A stretch of DNA of 64,000 nucleotides, from the NCBI GenBank assembly GCA_041402045.1, contig JAWKSZ010000044.1:1-64000 (forward strand), given 5' to 3'. Position numbers and translations under genes: made by a program. A model generated the notes under the pieces. The model was not told where the DNA came from, did not search any database, and worked only from the letters and a program-made list of their open reading frames with translations. Source of the DNA: JAGQRJ01 sp041402045. GTDB lineage: Bacteria; Planctomycetota; J058. This document shows positions 14,731-27,978 of the stretch, in pieces; within the stretch, counting starts at the first letter, position 1, and every line of letters starts with the position of its first letter.

Positions 14731-16182
14731 TCAGAACTCGAGGCTGGTGAAGTCCTCGCTGCCCGGGTCGAAGGTCGGCTGCGGGAGCGGGGGAGCGTGG
14801 GACTGGGGCACCGGTCCGCTGTTGCTCCGCTTGAGGCGGGTAGTGAGGGTCTCGATCTCGTCTTCCTTGCGGATCATGTCCTCGGTCACCTCGTCCAGCT
14901 CGGCTTCGCGCTCCTCCACGAGCCGCCGCAGGTCGACGACCTCGCCCTCGAGCTCGGCCACGCGACGCGCCAGGCGCCCCAGCTCCTGATCGCGGAGCAC
15001 GTTGGCCGCAATGCGCACCGCCTCGGGGTGCTGCTGGCTCGCAGCCTCCAGGGCGGCGCGCAGGCGCCGGACCTCGTCCTCGAGTCGCGCGCGCTCGAAG
15101 GCGAGCGCTTTGGGGTCGTTGGGCACGTGGCCGCCGGGCAGCCCGGGGTCGGCGGGGGGCGGGAGCGGGTCGCGGGTCACCGGCTGGGTGCGGGCGTTGC
15201 TCGCGGCCGGACGGCCGCTCGAGGGGTCGCCGCTAGGAGGCGGAGCCTGGCGTCCGCTGGGAGGCGGAGCCTGGCGCCCGCCCGGGAGCTCGTCGGGGAG
15301 GGGCAGGGTCCGCGCGTCGCCGAGGTCCTGGAAGTCCCGAGGGATCGGCGCCGGGGGCGGGGTGAGCGCGCGGCCGTCGCCGAGAATGTCGTTCAGGTCG
15401 TCGAAGCTGTCGCCGAAGCTGTCGCTCTCCGAGATCAGGTTCGAGATCTCACGCGGCGAGGGGCTGGGCAGGTCGAGGTCGGCGTCGCTCTGCAGCTCGC
15501 TCAGGTTCAGCCGCGGCTGGCTCGCGCTCGAGGGCGAGGGCGCGTCGCTCTCGGGGCGCGTCTGGCGAAGGCCGCCGCTCTCCCGGGCCGCGGGGCGGTT
15601 CCAGTCCAGGTCGTCTTCCTCGTGGGGGTCCGAGGAGAAGGGGTCGACCGAGCTGTCCTCGAAGGGGTCCTCCTGCGAGCGCGAACCGCTGCTCGACCCG
15701 AACGCCGAGCCCGCGAAGATCTCCCCCGACCCGGAGAAGGCGTCGGGCTCGGAGCCTTGGAGGAAGCCCTGGGCGGAGCTCACCCGCAGCGGCGGCGGCG
15801 CTCCGTGGGAGGGCGGCGGAGGCGGCGGCGGCGCGTGGCCTGCCGAGGGCCCGGAGTGCTCGAACAGCGCCTGGGAGTGCTCCTCGACCGGCGCGAGGAA
15901 GATCACGTGGGTCTTGCCCAGGAACACGATGTCTTCGTGGCGCAGCTGCTCGCGCTTCACGCGCTCGCAGTTCACGAAGGTGCCGTTGGTGGAGTTGAGG
16001 TCCTCGATCCAGCAGGTCGCGTCGTTGAGGTCGTAGACGACCTTCGCGTGGTCCCAGCTCACCCAGGGGTCGTCGATGGTGATGTCCGCGGACTGGCGGT
16101 GCCCGATCATCATCTCGCGTCGGGGCTCGATCTCGAAGATCGCGCCCTGGCGCTTCCCGTTGAGCACTTGCAGCCGCGGCAA
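14731..16182 (-). CDS. FHA-domain protein with proline-rich linker and C-terminal coiled coil
   Basis: About 483 residues. The N-terminal FHA domain (about 1-95) shows MMIGHRQSADITIDDPWVS, the conserved His in WDHAKV and LNSTNGTFVN, which recognise phosphothreonine. Then comes a long low-complexity acidic/Ser/Pro linker (about 105-320, with an eight-proline run and the repeat GRQAPPPS) and a coiled coil (about 340-460: heptads such as LARRVAELEGEVVDLRRLV). TTG 16182 was preferred because GGAGGG lies seven bases upstream and the FHA fold begins immediately; an earlier in-frame TTG at 16200 is the alternative. It likely acts as a phospho-dependent scaffold for Ser/Thr kinase signalling, such as the kinase at 26-28 kb; the partner is inferred. 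Confidence 0.88.
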   Translation of the reverse strand: MPRLQVLNGKRQGAIFEIEPRREMMIGHRQSADITIDDPWVSWDHAKVVYDLNDATCWIEDLNSTNGTFVNCERVKREQLRHEDIVFLGKTHVIFLAPVEEHSQALFEHSGPSAGHAPPPPPPPSHGAPPPLRVSSAQGFLQGSEPDAFSGSGEIFAGSAFGSSSGSRSQEDPFEDSSVDPFSSDPHEEDDLDWNRPAARESGGLRQTRPESDAPSPSSASQPRLNLSELQSDADLDLPSPSPREISNLISESDSFGDSFDDLNDILGDGRALTPPPAPIPRDFQDLGDARTLPLPDELPGGRQAPPPSGRQAPPPSGDPSSGRPAASNARTQPVTRDPLPPPADPGLPGGHVPNDPKALAFERARLEDEVRRLRAALEAASQQHPEAVRIAANVLRDQELGRLARRVAELEGEVVDLRRLVEEREAELDEVTEDMIRKEDEIETLTTRLKRSNSGPVPQSHAPPLPQPTFDPGSEDFTSLEF

Positions 16183-16295
16183 GAGAGGACCCTCCCCCAA
16201 GGAGCCCGGTTCAGCCCGGGCTCGCCCCTACTGTAGATAGGGGGGAGCGGGGGCGCAAACCCGGGTGAACGTGATCCTTACGTTCGCGGGGTCGG

Positions 16296-18512
<2,217 letters not shown>

Positions 18513-18634
18513 GGAAGGTCCTGTGGTGGGCGCCTCTCTGGAGGCGGGGCCGGGGTCACGTGCGTGCCGCGTCGCGGCGTGGAGGGGTAGGGGGTGGAAG
18601 GGCGCCTCCGCGGCGGCGGAGCTCCCTCCTGAGC

Positions 18635-18721
18635 TGAGCGCGGGGCGCGATCCCGAGGGCTGGGTCGCAGGGCCTGGCGTTCGCCGGGCCGCGAGCCCTC
18701 AGGATCGCGACGCCGCGCTCA
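18635..18721 (-). terminator. Large stem-loop at the sucD stop codon
   Basis: The left arm 18635-18661 and right arm 18694-18721 pair over about 26 bases with a few mismatches (GAGCGCGG, CGCGATCC and AGGGCT blocks complement). An inner GC hairpin (18671-18690) fills the loop. The right arm includes the sucD stop codon. There is no T-run, so it may end transcription, protect the sucCD mRNA or separate it from icd. Confidence 0.6.
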
Positions 18722-19611
18722 GGTGGCCTTGATCCCGCGCTCGTCGAGCACGCGGAGCAGGGTCTCGGCCATGTCGGACGGCTTCTGGGCCACGGCGACG
18801 CCGGCGTCGCGCAGGGCCTCCATCTTGGCGGCCGCGGTCCCCTTGCCGCCGGCGATGATCGCCCCGGCGTGGCCCATGCGCTTGCCCGGAGGCGCGGTCT
18901 GCCCGGCGATGAACGAGACCACCGGCTTGTCGAAGCCGCTGGACTTGATGTACGCCGCGCCCTCTTCCTCGCCGCTCCCGCCGATCTCGCCGATCATGAT
19001 CACGGCCACGGTGTCGGGGTCCTCACCGAACAGGCGCAGGGCGTCGACGAAGTTGGTGCCGATGATCGGGTCGCCGCCGATCCCCACGCAGGTCGACTGC
19101 CCGAGGCCCGCGTTGGTGACCTGCCACACCGCCTCGTAGGTCAAGGTGCCCGAGCGGCTCACGATCCCGATCTTGCCGGGCTTGTGAATGTAGCCGGGCA
19201 TGATGCCCATCTTGATCTCGCCGGGGGTGATCAGCCCGGGGCAGTTGGGGCCCACGAGCCGGGTGTGCTTGCCCTGCATGAAGGCGTTGACCCGGACCAT
19301 GTCCACCGCAGGGATCCCCTCGGTGATGCACGCGGCCAGGGGCAGCTCGGCGTCGACGGCCTCGATGATCGCGTCCGCGGCGCCCATGGCGGGGACGAAG
19401 ATCATGCTCGCGGTGGGCTCGACCTTCTCCATGGCCTCGCGCACGGTGTCGAACACCGGGACGTTGTCGAGGATCGTGGTCCCCCCCTTGCCGGGGTGCA
19501 CCGCGCCCACGAGGTTCGTGTCGCAGTAGGCGGCGCTGCGCTCGGCGTGGAAGGTGCCCGCGCGCCCGGCGCCCTGGAGCAGGAGCCGAGTGTTCTTGTT
19601 GATCAGAATGC

Positions 19612-19615
<4 letters not shown>
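18719..19615 (-). CDS. sucD: Succinyl-CoA synthetase subunit alpha
   Basis: 298 residues. The alpha subunit binds CoA and carries the phosphorylated active-site histidine, within MGHAGAIIAGGKGT. The N-terminal CoA-binding Rossmann fold begins MSILINKNTRLLLQGAGRAG; VGPNCPGLITPGE and GIVSRSGTLTYEAVWQ are family hallmarks. GTG 19615 overlaps the sucC stop by four bases (GTGA), giving translational coupling of the two subunits. It interconverts succinyl-CoA and succinate with nucleotide phosphorylation in the TCA cycle. Confidence 0.97.
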
Positions 19616-20814
<1,199 letters not shown>

Positions 20815-20888
20815 GTCTGCACCTCGTGGGGCGCGGATTGTAACGGGCTGGGCGGCGAGAGGCGAGGGCGGGCGTCCGCCCGCGACCC

Positions 20889-23800
20889 TCAGCCCGGCCC
20901 GGGCTGGCGGGCGACCAGCTCGAGTGTGGTCAGGTCCCCCACGAACATATGCCCTGGGGCGTGGGTCCACGCCCAGGGCAAGTCTCCGGAGGTCAGCGCC
21001 CCCTCGAGGGCGACCTGGGAGGTCACGCCACAGGGCCAGAACACGGGGGTCTCGCCCGGGTGAACGGTGACCGCGTCGCCCCACTCCGGGGCGCCGAGGT
21101 CCGTGATCCCCAGCTCGCCGGGGTCGCCGGCGTGGAGTGGGGCGCCGTGCCCCACCCACAGCGGGGCGCTGATCTCCCGCGCGCGCTCGACCTTCTCGGG
21201 GGGCATGGGGCGCAGGGTCACCACCAGCGCGCCGCCGAAGGGGCCCGCCGGGGTCGTGGTCCGGGCGGTGCGGAACATGGGGACGTTCTTGTGCTCCTCC
21301 ACGTGGCGCACCGGGACGCCGCCCGCGAGCAGTGCGCCCTCGAGGGAGAACGAGCAGCCGAGGAGGAAGGCCACGGCGTCCGGGCGCCACAGCGCGCCCA
21401 GGTCGTCGACGTCTGCGGGCGCTCCGCCTCCGAACACGCGGTAGCGCGGGAGCGCGCGGCGCAGGTCGGCGCCGGGGGCCAGGACTCGGGAGATCGGGTC
21501 GCCGACGGGGAGGCGCTCGATCAGGGGGCAGGGGCCGGGGTTCTGCCGGCAGTAGGCGGCGAAGGCGTCGGCGTGGGACGCGGGGAGCACCACCAGGTTC
21601 GCCTGCACGTAGCCGTCGGCGATCCCGCAGGTCGGGCCGCGGAAGCGCCCCGCGCCGATCAGGCGGCGCAGCTCGCGAGGCGCGAGGCGGGACCACTCCG
21701 CGGGGGTCGGGTCGTAGCCGCCGCCGCCGGGGGTCTCGAGCACGACCTGGTCGCCGGGGACGACCTGGAGCTGGACCTTGGCCGGGAGGCTCTGGCGCGC
21801 GCCGTCGCGCACCAGCCAGTTGCGGCCGGGGGCGCCTGGGCCAGCGCCGTGCAGCCCGAAGGGCGCGACCCCGCGGCGCTCGCTGAGGATCGCGACCTCG
21901 AGGGGCTGCCGGAACCCGAGGGCGCGGACCACGCCGTCGCCGCCGCGGTAGACCCCGGCGCCGCCGGAGCCGCGGCGCACGGCGAAGCGCTCGACCACCA
22001 CCGGGAAGCGCAGCTCGAGCACCTCGGGGTCGGTGATCCGGGTGTTGGTCATGTGGGTGTGGATCGCAGACGCCCCGTCGAAGCCCAGCCCCGCACCCGC
22101 GCCGCCGCAGATCGTCTCGTAGTAGCCGAACCCGGGGCCGCCGAAGGTCAGGTTGTTCATGGTCCCCTGGGCCGCCGCGAGCTTGCCCAAGGCGCCGTAG
22201 AGCACGTCGACCACGCGCTGGGAGGTCTCGACGTTGCCGCCGACCACCGCCGCCGGGGGCGTGGGGTCGAGGAGCGACCCGGCGGGGATCCGCACGTCCA
22301 GCGGACGCAGGCAGCCGGCGTTGAGCGGGATCGGGCGCTCGATCAGGCTGCGGAACACGTAGAGCGCGGCGGCGAGGACCACCGCCCGTGGGGCGTTCAA
22401 GTTCCCCGCGAGCTGGGGGCCCGTGCCCTCGAAGTCGAGGCGCGCCACGTCGCCGACCACCTCGAGGGTCACCGCGATCGGCGAGCCGTCGTCGAGGTAG
22501 TCCACGAAGCGCCGGCGCCCGTCGGGGAGCGCCTTAATCGCCTCGCGCAGGGCCGCCTCGGCGTCGTCCTGCACGTAGCCCATGTAGGCGTGGACCACCG
22601 GCAGACCTTGCTCCTGGACCAGGTCGCCGAGGAGCGTGGCGCCCTGGGCGTTGGCCGCGATCTGGGCCTCGAGGTCCGCGATCCGCTCGGGGACGCCGCG
22701 CACGGGGTAGGGGCCCCGGGCGAAGGCCTCCTCCAGCTCGGCGCGACGGAAGCTCCCGTCGCGCACGAGGAGCACGTCGTGCAGGCGCACGCCCTCCTCC
22801 TCGATCCGCCGGCTGAAGGGGGGCATGCTCCCGGGCTGGATCCCGCCCACGTCGGCGTGGTGTCCGCGGCTGGCCACGAAGAAGTCGGGGCGCGGGCCGC
22901 CCGAGAACACCGGGGTGATCACGGTCACGTCGGGGAGGTGCGAGCCGCCAGCGTAGGGGTCGTTGGTGAGGTAGACGTCGCCGGGGCGCACGTCCTCGCC
23001 CCGGCTCTCGAGCACCGCGCGCACCGACTCGCTCATGGCGCCCAGGTGCACGGGAATGTGCGGGGCGTTGGCGATCAGCTGCCCGCCCTTGTCGAACACG
23101 GCGCAGGAGAAGTCGAGGCGCTCCTTGATGTTCACCGAGAGGCTCACCCGCTGCAGGGTCAGGCCCATTTGCTCGGCGATCGACATGAAGCGGTTGGCCA
23201 TGATCTCGAGGAACACCGGGTCGCAGCGCTCGGGGGCGCGCAGCGCGGCGGTCGGGCCCTGCCGCGTGAGCACGAGGTTCCCCTCGCCGTCGAGGCGCCC
23301 GGCCCAGCCGGGGTCGAGGACCGTGGTCGAGACCTCGTCGATCACGAGGGCCGGGCCCTCGAGCTCGGTCCCCGGGGGCAGGTCGGCGCGGCGGTAGACC
23401 GGGGCCTCGACCGCGCCCTGGGTCGGGGCGTGGAAGCGCACGCGCTCGAGGGGCTCGGGCGCGGGGCAGGGCGCCGGGGCCTCGACCGGGGGCGGGGCGA
23501 GGGCGGCCTGGCCGCGGGCGACGGCGCGCAGGTTCACCAGCTCCAGCGGGTGCTCGGGGCGGTCGAAGCCGTAGGTCGCGCGGTGCCGCGCGGCGAAGGC
23601 CGCCGCGACCTCGGCGGGGTCGGCGCTCCAGTCGACCTCCAGGGTCGCGTCGACGCCGCGGTAGCGCAGCTCGTAGCTGCGAGCCACGGAGATCCGCTCC
23701 GGGGGGATCCCTTGCTCTTCCAAGGCCTGGCGACCCTGGGCTTCGAGGGCCGTCCACTCGGCCTCGAGGCTCGCGGGTTCGAGGCTCGCCCAGTCGCGGA

Positions 23801-25286
23801 GCAGAGGCTGCACGAGGTGCTGGACCAGGTCCGCGAGCCCGATCCCGTAGGCCGAGAGCACACCGGCCCAGGGCGAGAGGACCACGGTGCGCATGCCCAG
23901 GCGCTCGGCCACGGCGCAGGCGTGCTGCCCGCCGGCGCCGCCGAAGCACACCAGCGCGTACTCGGTGACGTCGTGGCCCCGGGCCACGCTGATCTCCTCG
24001 ATCGCCTGGGCCATGCTCTCGTTGGCGATCCGCAGCGCGCCCAGCGCGACGTCCAGCGCGCTGGTCTCGCGGCCGGCGGCCTGGCTGACCTCGCGGGCCA
24101 GGGCCTCCAGCGCCTCGGCGGCCGGGGCGCGGTCCAGGGGCTGGTCGCCGGCGGGCCCGAAGCACGCCGGGAAGTGCCGGGGCTGGATCCGGCCCAGGAA
24201 CAGGTTCGCGTCGGTGAGCGCGAGCTGGCCGCCCTCGCGGCGGTAGCACACCGGGCCCGGGGCCGAGCCCGCGCTCTCGGGGCCGACCCGCAGCCGGCGC
24301 CCGTCGCAGGTGAGCAGCGACCCGCCGCCGGCGGCGATCGTCGACACGTCGAGCATAGGCACCGTGAGATGCACGCCGGCGACCTCCCGCGCGAACACGG
24401 TCTCGGCGCCGCGCTCGTCGACGCGGCACACGTCGGTCGAGGTCCCGCCCATGTCGAACCCGATCGCGCGCGGGGCGCCGGCGCGGCGGGCGACGTGCAT
24501 GCAGGCGACCACCCCGCCCGCGGGGCCCGAGAGCACCGCGTCCTTGCCCTGGAAGCGCTCGGCGGCGACGAGGCCGCCGTTGCTCTGCATGAAGGTCAGG
24601 GGGACGTCGGCGCCCAGCGCGCCGCGGACCTGGTCCACGTAGCGACGCAGGACCGGGGTGAGGTAGGCGTCGGCGCAGGTCGTCTGGCCGCGGGCGGTGG
24701 CCCCGACCTCGCCGCCGGCCTGGTGCGAGAGCGAGACGTGGGTGAAGCCCGCCTCCCGGGCCAGCTCGCCGACCCGCAGCTCGTGGGCTGGGTTCTGGGT
24801 CGCGTGCAGGAGCACGACGGCCAGGGTCTCGACCCCCGCCTCCGCGAGCGCGCGCAGGTCGCGGGTGAGGCGGGCCTCGTCCAGCGGGCGGACCACGCTC
24901 CCGTCGGGGGCCAGGCGCTCCTCGACCCCGACCACGCGCTCGTAGAGCGGGGTGGGCTTCACGATCTCGAGGGCGAACAGCTCCGGGCGGGCCTGGGTCC
25001 CGATCTCGAGCAGGTCCTCGCAGCCGGCGGTGATCAGGAGTCCGACCCGACTCCCGCGGCGCTCGAGGAGCGCGTTGGTGGCCACGGTCGTGCCCATGCG
25101 CACGTCCTCGAGCAGGGCGGTGCTGGGGGCGGCGGGGAGCAGGCGCCGGATCGCCTCGATCCCCGCGTCGGCGTAGCGCTCGGGGTCCTCGCTCAGGAGC
25201 TTGCGCACGTGCAGCGCGCCCTCGGGGTCTCGCGCGACCACGTCGGTGAAGGTCCCGCCGCGATCGATCCACACGTGCCAGCTCAT
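20889..25286 (-). CDS. 5-Oxoprolinase (HyuA-HyuB type) fused to a C-terminal DUF1445 domain
   Basis: A continuous 1465-residue frame. Residues 1-660 are a HyuA-type ATPase starting WIDRGGTFTDVVAR and KLLSEDPERYADA, the signature of ATP-dependent 5-oxoprolinases rather than of acetone carboxylase. IGFDMGGTSTDV and CFGGAGGQHACAVAERLGM are further hallmarks. Residues 687-1190 are HyuB-type (MANRFMSIAEQMGLTLQRVS, NDPYAGGSHLPDVT, SRGHHADVGG, ending near ETPGGGGYDPT). Residues 1200-1465 are a DUF1445/YcsI-type domain (GPTCGIADGYVQANLVVLP, NPGPCPLIERL, APGADLRRALPRYRVF, FLLGCSFSLEGALL, RHVEEHKNVPMFRT). The first two regions together hydrolyse 5-oxoproline to glutamate using ATP; the third belongs to the family of the N-terminal half of mammalian D-glutamate cyclase. 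ATG 25286 was chosen for GAGGG upstream. The three-part fusion is unusual. Confidence 0.9.
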   Translation of the reverse strand: MSWHVWIDRGGTFTDVVARDPEGALHVRKLLSEDPERYADAGIEAIRRLLPAAPSTALLEDVRMGTTVATNALLERRGSRVGLLITAGCEDLLEIGTQARPELFALEIVKPTPLYERVVGVEERLAPDGSVVRPLDEARLTRDLRALAEAGVETLAVVLLHATQNPAHELRVGELAREAGFTHVSLSHQAGGEVGATARGQTTCADAYLTPVLRRYVDQVRGALGADVPLTFMQSNGGLVAAERFQGKDAVLSGPAGGVVACMHVARRAGAPRAIGFDMGGTSTDVCRVDERGAETVFAREVAGVHLTVPMLDVSTIAAGGGSLLTCDGRRLRVGPESAGSAPGPVCYRREGGQLALTDANLFLGRIQPRHFPACFGPAGDQPLDRAPAAEALEALAREVSQAAGRETSALDVALGALRIANESMAQAIEEISVARGHDVTEYALVCFGGAGGQHACAVAERLGMRTVVLSPWAGVLSAYGIGLADLVQHLVQPLLRDWASLEPASLEAEWTALEAQGRQALEEQGIPPERISVARSYELRYRGVDATLEVDWSADPAEVAAAFAARHRATYGFDRPEHPLELVNLRAVARGQAALAPPPVEAPAPCPAPEPLERVRFHAPTQGAVEAPVYRRADLPPGTELEGPALVIDEVSTTVLDPGWAGRLDGEGNLVLTRQGPTAALRAPERCDPVFLEIMANRFMSIAEQMGLTLQRVSLSVNIKERLDFSCAVFDKGGQLIANAPHIPVHLGAMSESVRAVLESRGEDVRPGDVYLTNDPYAGGSHLPDVTVITPVFSGGPRPDFFVASRGHHADVGGIQPGSMPPFSRRIEEEGVRLHDVLLVRDGSFRRAELEEAFARGPYPVRGVPERIADLEAQIAANAQGATLLGDLVQEQGLPVVHAYMGYVQDDAEAALREAIKALPDGRRRFVDYLDDGSPIAVTLEVVGDVARLDFEGTGPQLAGNLNAPRAVVLAAALYVFRSLIERPIPLNAGCLRPLDVRIPAGSLLDPTPPAAVVGGNVETSQRVVDVLYGALGKLAAAQGTMNNLTFGGPGFGYYETICGGAGAGLGFDGASAIHTHMTNTRITDPEVLELRFPVVVERFAVRRGSGGAGVYRGGDGVVRALGFRQPLEVAILSERRGVAPFGLHGAGPGAPGRNWLVRDGARQSLPAKVQLQVVPGDQVVLETPGGGGYDPTPAEWSRLAPRELRRLIGAGRFRGPTCGIADGYVQANLVVLPASHADAFAAYCRQNPGPCPLIERLPVGDPISRVLAPGADLRRALPRYRVFGGGAPADVDDLGALWRPDAVAFLLGCSFSLEGALLAGGVPVRHVEEHKNVPMFRTARTTTPAGPFGGALVVTLRPMPPEKVERAREISAPLWVGHGAPLHAGDPGELGITDLGAPEWGDAVTVHPGETPVFWPCGVTSQVALEGALTSGDLPWAWTHAPGHMFVGDLTTLELVARQPGPG

Positions 25287-25359
25287 TGCGCCCTCGCCGC
25301 TCGCAGGAGATTGAACCACATGCCGCGGGCGCGGGGAGGGAGCGGGGCCCCGGCGTGGT

Positions 25360-25365
25360 TAGACT
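25360..25365 (+). promoter_or_regulatory. Candidate -10 box placed for a leaderless start (ECF sigma)
   Basis: TAGACT ends five bases before ATG 25371. No Shine-Dalgarno sequence is visible, so the transcript probably starts at or next to the start codon. Confidence 0.42.
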
Positions 25366-25370
25366 CCGGC

Positions 25371-26015
25371 ATGGACGTCACCCGCTGGACGCTGATCGAG
25401 GCCGCCAAGCGCGGAGAGCCCGTCGCGTTCGAGGCCCTCGTCGGGCGCTACCGCCCGCCGGTGGTGTCCTACCTCCGGCGCTTCGGGTTCGGGGCAGCGG
25501 ACGCCGAGGACCTCGCGCAGGAGGTCTTCGTGCGCCTCTACCAGCGGGTGCTGCCCGTAGCCGACCCAGACCGCGGTCGCTTCCGGGGGCTGCTCTTGTC
25601 GACGACCAAGCACCTGGCCCTCGAGCACCTCCGCGCCCAGCGCGCGCAAAAGCGCGGCGGGGACCACGTGCGCCGCGACCTGGAGCAGGCGCCGGAGCCC
25701 GCGACCCCCGCCGACGACGCCTTCGACCGCGAGTGGCTGGGCCACCTGCTCGAGCGCAGCCTGGAGCGCCTCGAGCGCGAGCACCCCAGCTACCACGCCG
25801 CGCTCAGCGCGAGCCTCCTCGACGGGCTCTCTTACAAGGAGGCCGCCGAGCGCCTGGGGATCGGGGTCAGCGACGTGGGGAACCATATCCACCGCGGGCG
25901 CAAGAAGGTCTCGGGCTACCTGCGCGAGGAGGTCGGGTTCTACGCGGGGTCTCCCCAGGAGCACCGGACCGAGGTCGCGCTCCTGCAGCGCTTGCTCGAG
26001 CCCCCCGCGCCCTGA
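25371..26015 (+). CDS. ECF-type RNA polymerase sigma factor
   Basis: 214 residues. Region 2 reads FEALVGRYRPPVVSYLRRFG, then ADAEDLAQEVFVRLYQRVLP and FRGLLLSTTKHLALEHLRAQ. Region 4 reads ALSASLLDGLSYKEAAERLG with HTH residues to HIHRGRKKVSGYL. The long linker (AQKRGG to EPATPADD) and the C-terminal tail after region 4 are as in ECF groups found beside Ser/Thr kinases in Planctomycetota. No anti-sigma factor is adjacent. Its stop lies seven bases from that of the convergent kinase gene, so phosphorylation-based control is a reasonable inference. ATG 25371 follows a TAGACT box with no room for a leader. Confidence 0.9.
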   Translation: MDVTRWTLIEAAKRGEPVAFEALVGRYRPPVVSYLRRFGFGAADAEDLAQEVFVRLYQRVLPVADPDRGRFRGLLLSTTKHLALEHLRAQRAQKRGGDHVRRDLEQAPEPATPADDAFDREWLGHLLERSLERLEREHPSYHAALSASLLDGLSYKEAAERLGIGVSDVGNHIHRGRKKVSGYLREEVGFYAGSPQEHRTEVALLQRLLEPPAP

Positions 26016-26022
26016 GGGGCAC

Positions 26023-27978
26023 TCAGCGCGACGCGCCCTCCCCGGCGTCGGCGCGGGCGCGCCAGCGCGCGGCGCCGTTCGGGTCGGGCTCCTGGACCCC
26101 GAGGCCCTGGTCCAGACGCTCGGCCAGGGCGCGCATGGCCGGGGCGTAGCCGCCCTCCGCCGCCCGTCTCAACCAGCGCGTGGCCCCCTCGTCGTCCCGC
26201 GGGCCGCCGCGTCCCGCGGCGAGCATGCGGCCGAGGTTGTTCATGCCGAGCACGCTGCCGGCCTCGGCCGCCCGGCGGTACCAGCGCCGGGCCTCGGCGT
26301 CGTCCTGAGGGACGCCCTCGCCGAGGGTGTAGAGCGCGCCGAGGTTGTTCATGGACTCCGCGTCCCCGCGCTCGGCGGCGCGCAGGAACCAGGTCTCCGC
26401 CACCTCCAGGTCTCGAGGCATGCCTTGGCCGGCGCAGGCCATGACCCCCAGGTTGCGCATGGCGAGCACGACCCCGCCCTCCGCCGCGCGCCGGAACCAG
26501 TCCGCCGCGGCCAGGTCGTCCCGCAGCGCGCCATGCCCCCGGGAGAGCAGGGACCCCAGCTTGAACATGGCCTCCGGGTCGCCCAGCTCTGCGGCGCGGC
26601 GATACCAGCGCGCGGCCGCGCTGGGGTCCTCGCCGTCGAGGACGTCGGCCAGGTCGACCATGGCGTCGCGATCCCCGGCCTCCGCCGCCCGCGCGAGCCA
26701 GGTCCGCGCCGCCGTCGGGTCGGGGGAGGTCCCGCGGCCGTCGCGGTAGAGCTCGCCCAGGGTGTGCATGGCGCGCACGTGCCCCGCTGCTGCGGCCTCC
26801 CGCAAGGAGGCGTGGGCTTCAGCGTCCCGGGCGCGCCCGGGCGCGGCGAGGAGCTCCACCGCGCGGGCGTAGGCGGCTTGATCGCGCGGGGCGCTCCCGG
26901 CGCGCGGGGTCGCGTCCGGGGGCGCGGGCGTGGGACTGGGGAGCGTGGGGGCGCGTTCACCGGGGAGGAGCAGCGCCCCGGCCAGGATCAGGGCCACGGC
27001 GGCGGGGATCGCCAGCGCAGCGGGGGCGATCCCGGCGCGCTCGGGCGCGGCGCGTGAGCATGCGCGCAGCGCGTGCAGCACCTCCACCGGCCCCGGGTAG
27101 CGATGCTGGGGGTCCTTCTCCAGGCAGCGCAGGATCACGGCCTCCAGCGCCCGGGGCACGTCCGCGCGCAGGCTGCGCAGGGGCACCGGCGGCTGCTGCA
27201 CGGTCGCGAACACGACGGCGGCGGCGACCTCGCCGCCGCAGGGGGCGCCCGGCGAGCAGGCTGTAGAGCAGCGCGCTCCAGGCCGTAGACGTCGGTGCGC
27301 GGGGACACCTCCGCTGCCAAGGCCTGCTCGGGGGCCATGTAGCCCAGGGTCCCGAGCACCGCGTGGCTGTGGGTCAGCTCCAGGGACTCGAGCTCCGGGT
27401 CGAGGGCCTTGGCCAGCCCGAAGTCGCAGAGCACGGCGTGGTCGTGGGCGTCGAGGAGCACGTTCTCCGGCTTCACGTCGCGGTGCAGGACCCCGGCGGC
27501 GTGGGCCGCCGCCAAGCCCGAGGCGACCTCGAGCCCCAGGCGCACGACCTCCTGGGGTGAGAGGGGACCGTCACGGTCGAGGCGCGCGCGCAGGCTGCCC
27601 CAGGGTAGAGGTCGAGGACCACGTAGGGGCGCCCTCGTGCTGCCCGAGCTCGCGCACCCGCGCCACGTGGGGGTGACGGATCTCGCGCAGGGCGTCGGCC
27701 TCGCGCCACAGCCGTCGGCGCTGCGCGGGGGTGCTGGCGGCGCCGGTGAGCCACTTGATCGCGACCCGCTCCTCGACGCCAGGGCGGCGAGCCTCGAGCA
27801 CGACCCCCGCCCCGCCGCGACCCAGGACCCGCAGCACGTCGTAGCCCGCGACCGAGCGCGGCGGGTGCGCCGCGGCGTCCAGGCTCAAGGGGTCGGGCCC
27901 GGCGAGCATTCGCTCCGCCAGGCGCCGGTTGCGGGAGGGGTCCGAGCTCACGCTCAGCAGTCTAGCGCCTGGGGTCAC
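26023..27978 (-). pseudogene. Ser/Thr protein kinase with Sel1-like repeats, frame-disrupted
   Basis: The N-terminal kinase reads LRVLGRGGAGVVLEARRP (nucleotide loop), ERVAIKWL (lysine), then, after two one-base shifts near 27632 and 27600, LHRDVKPENVLL (catalytic loop), CDFGLAKAL and LGYMAPEQALA. Two more shifts near 27280 and 27245 lead to VPLRSLRADVPRALEAVILR and the frame that holds the rest. A transmembrane helix follows (PAALAIPAAVALILAGALLL), then about seven Sel1 repeats (for example AMVDLADVLDG, AMRNLGVMACAGQGMPRD, SMNNLGALYTLGEGVPQDD) outside the membrane. All four breaks are one-base changes in G or C runs, so sequencing error is as likely as real inactivation. The GTG start overlaps the upstream stop (GTGA). 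Confidence 0.8.

Noticed and set aside
20949..25368. Very long plus-strand open frame leading into the ECF sigma gene
   Set aside because: Only the last 214 codons (from 25371) are real; the rest mirrors the oxoprolinase gene.
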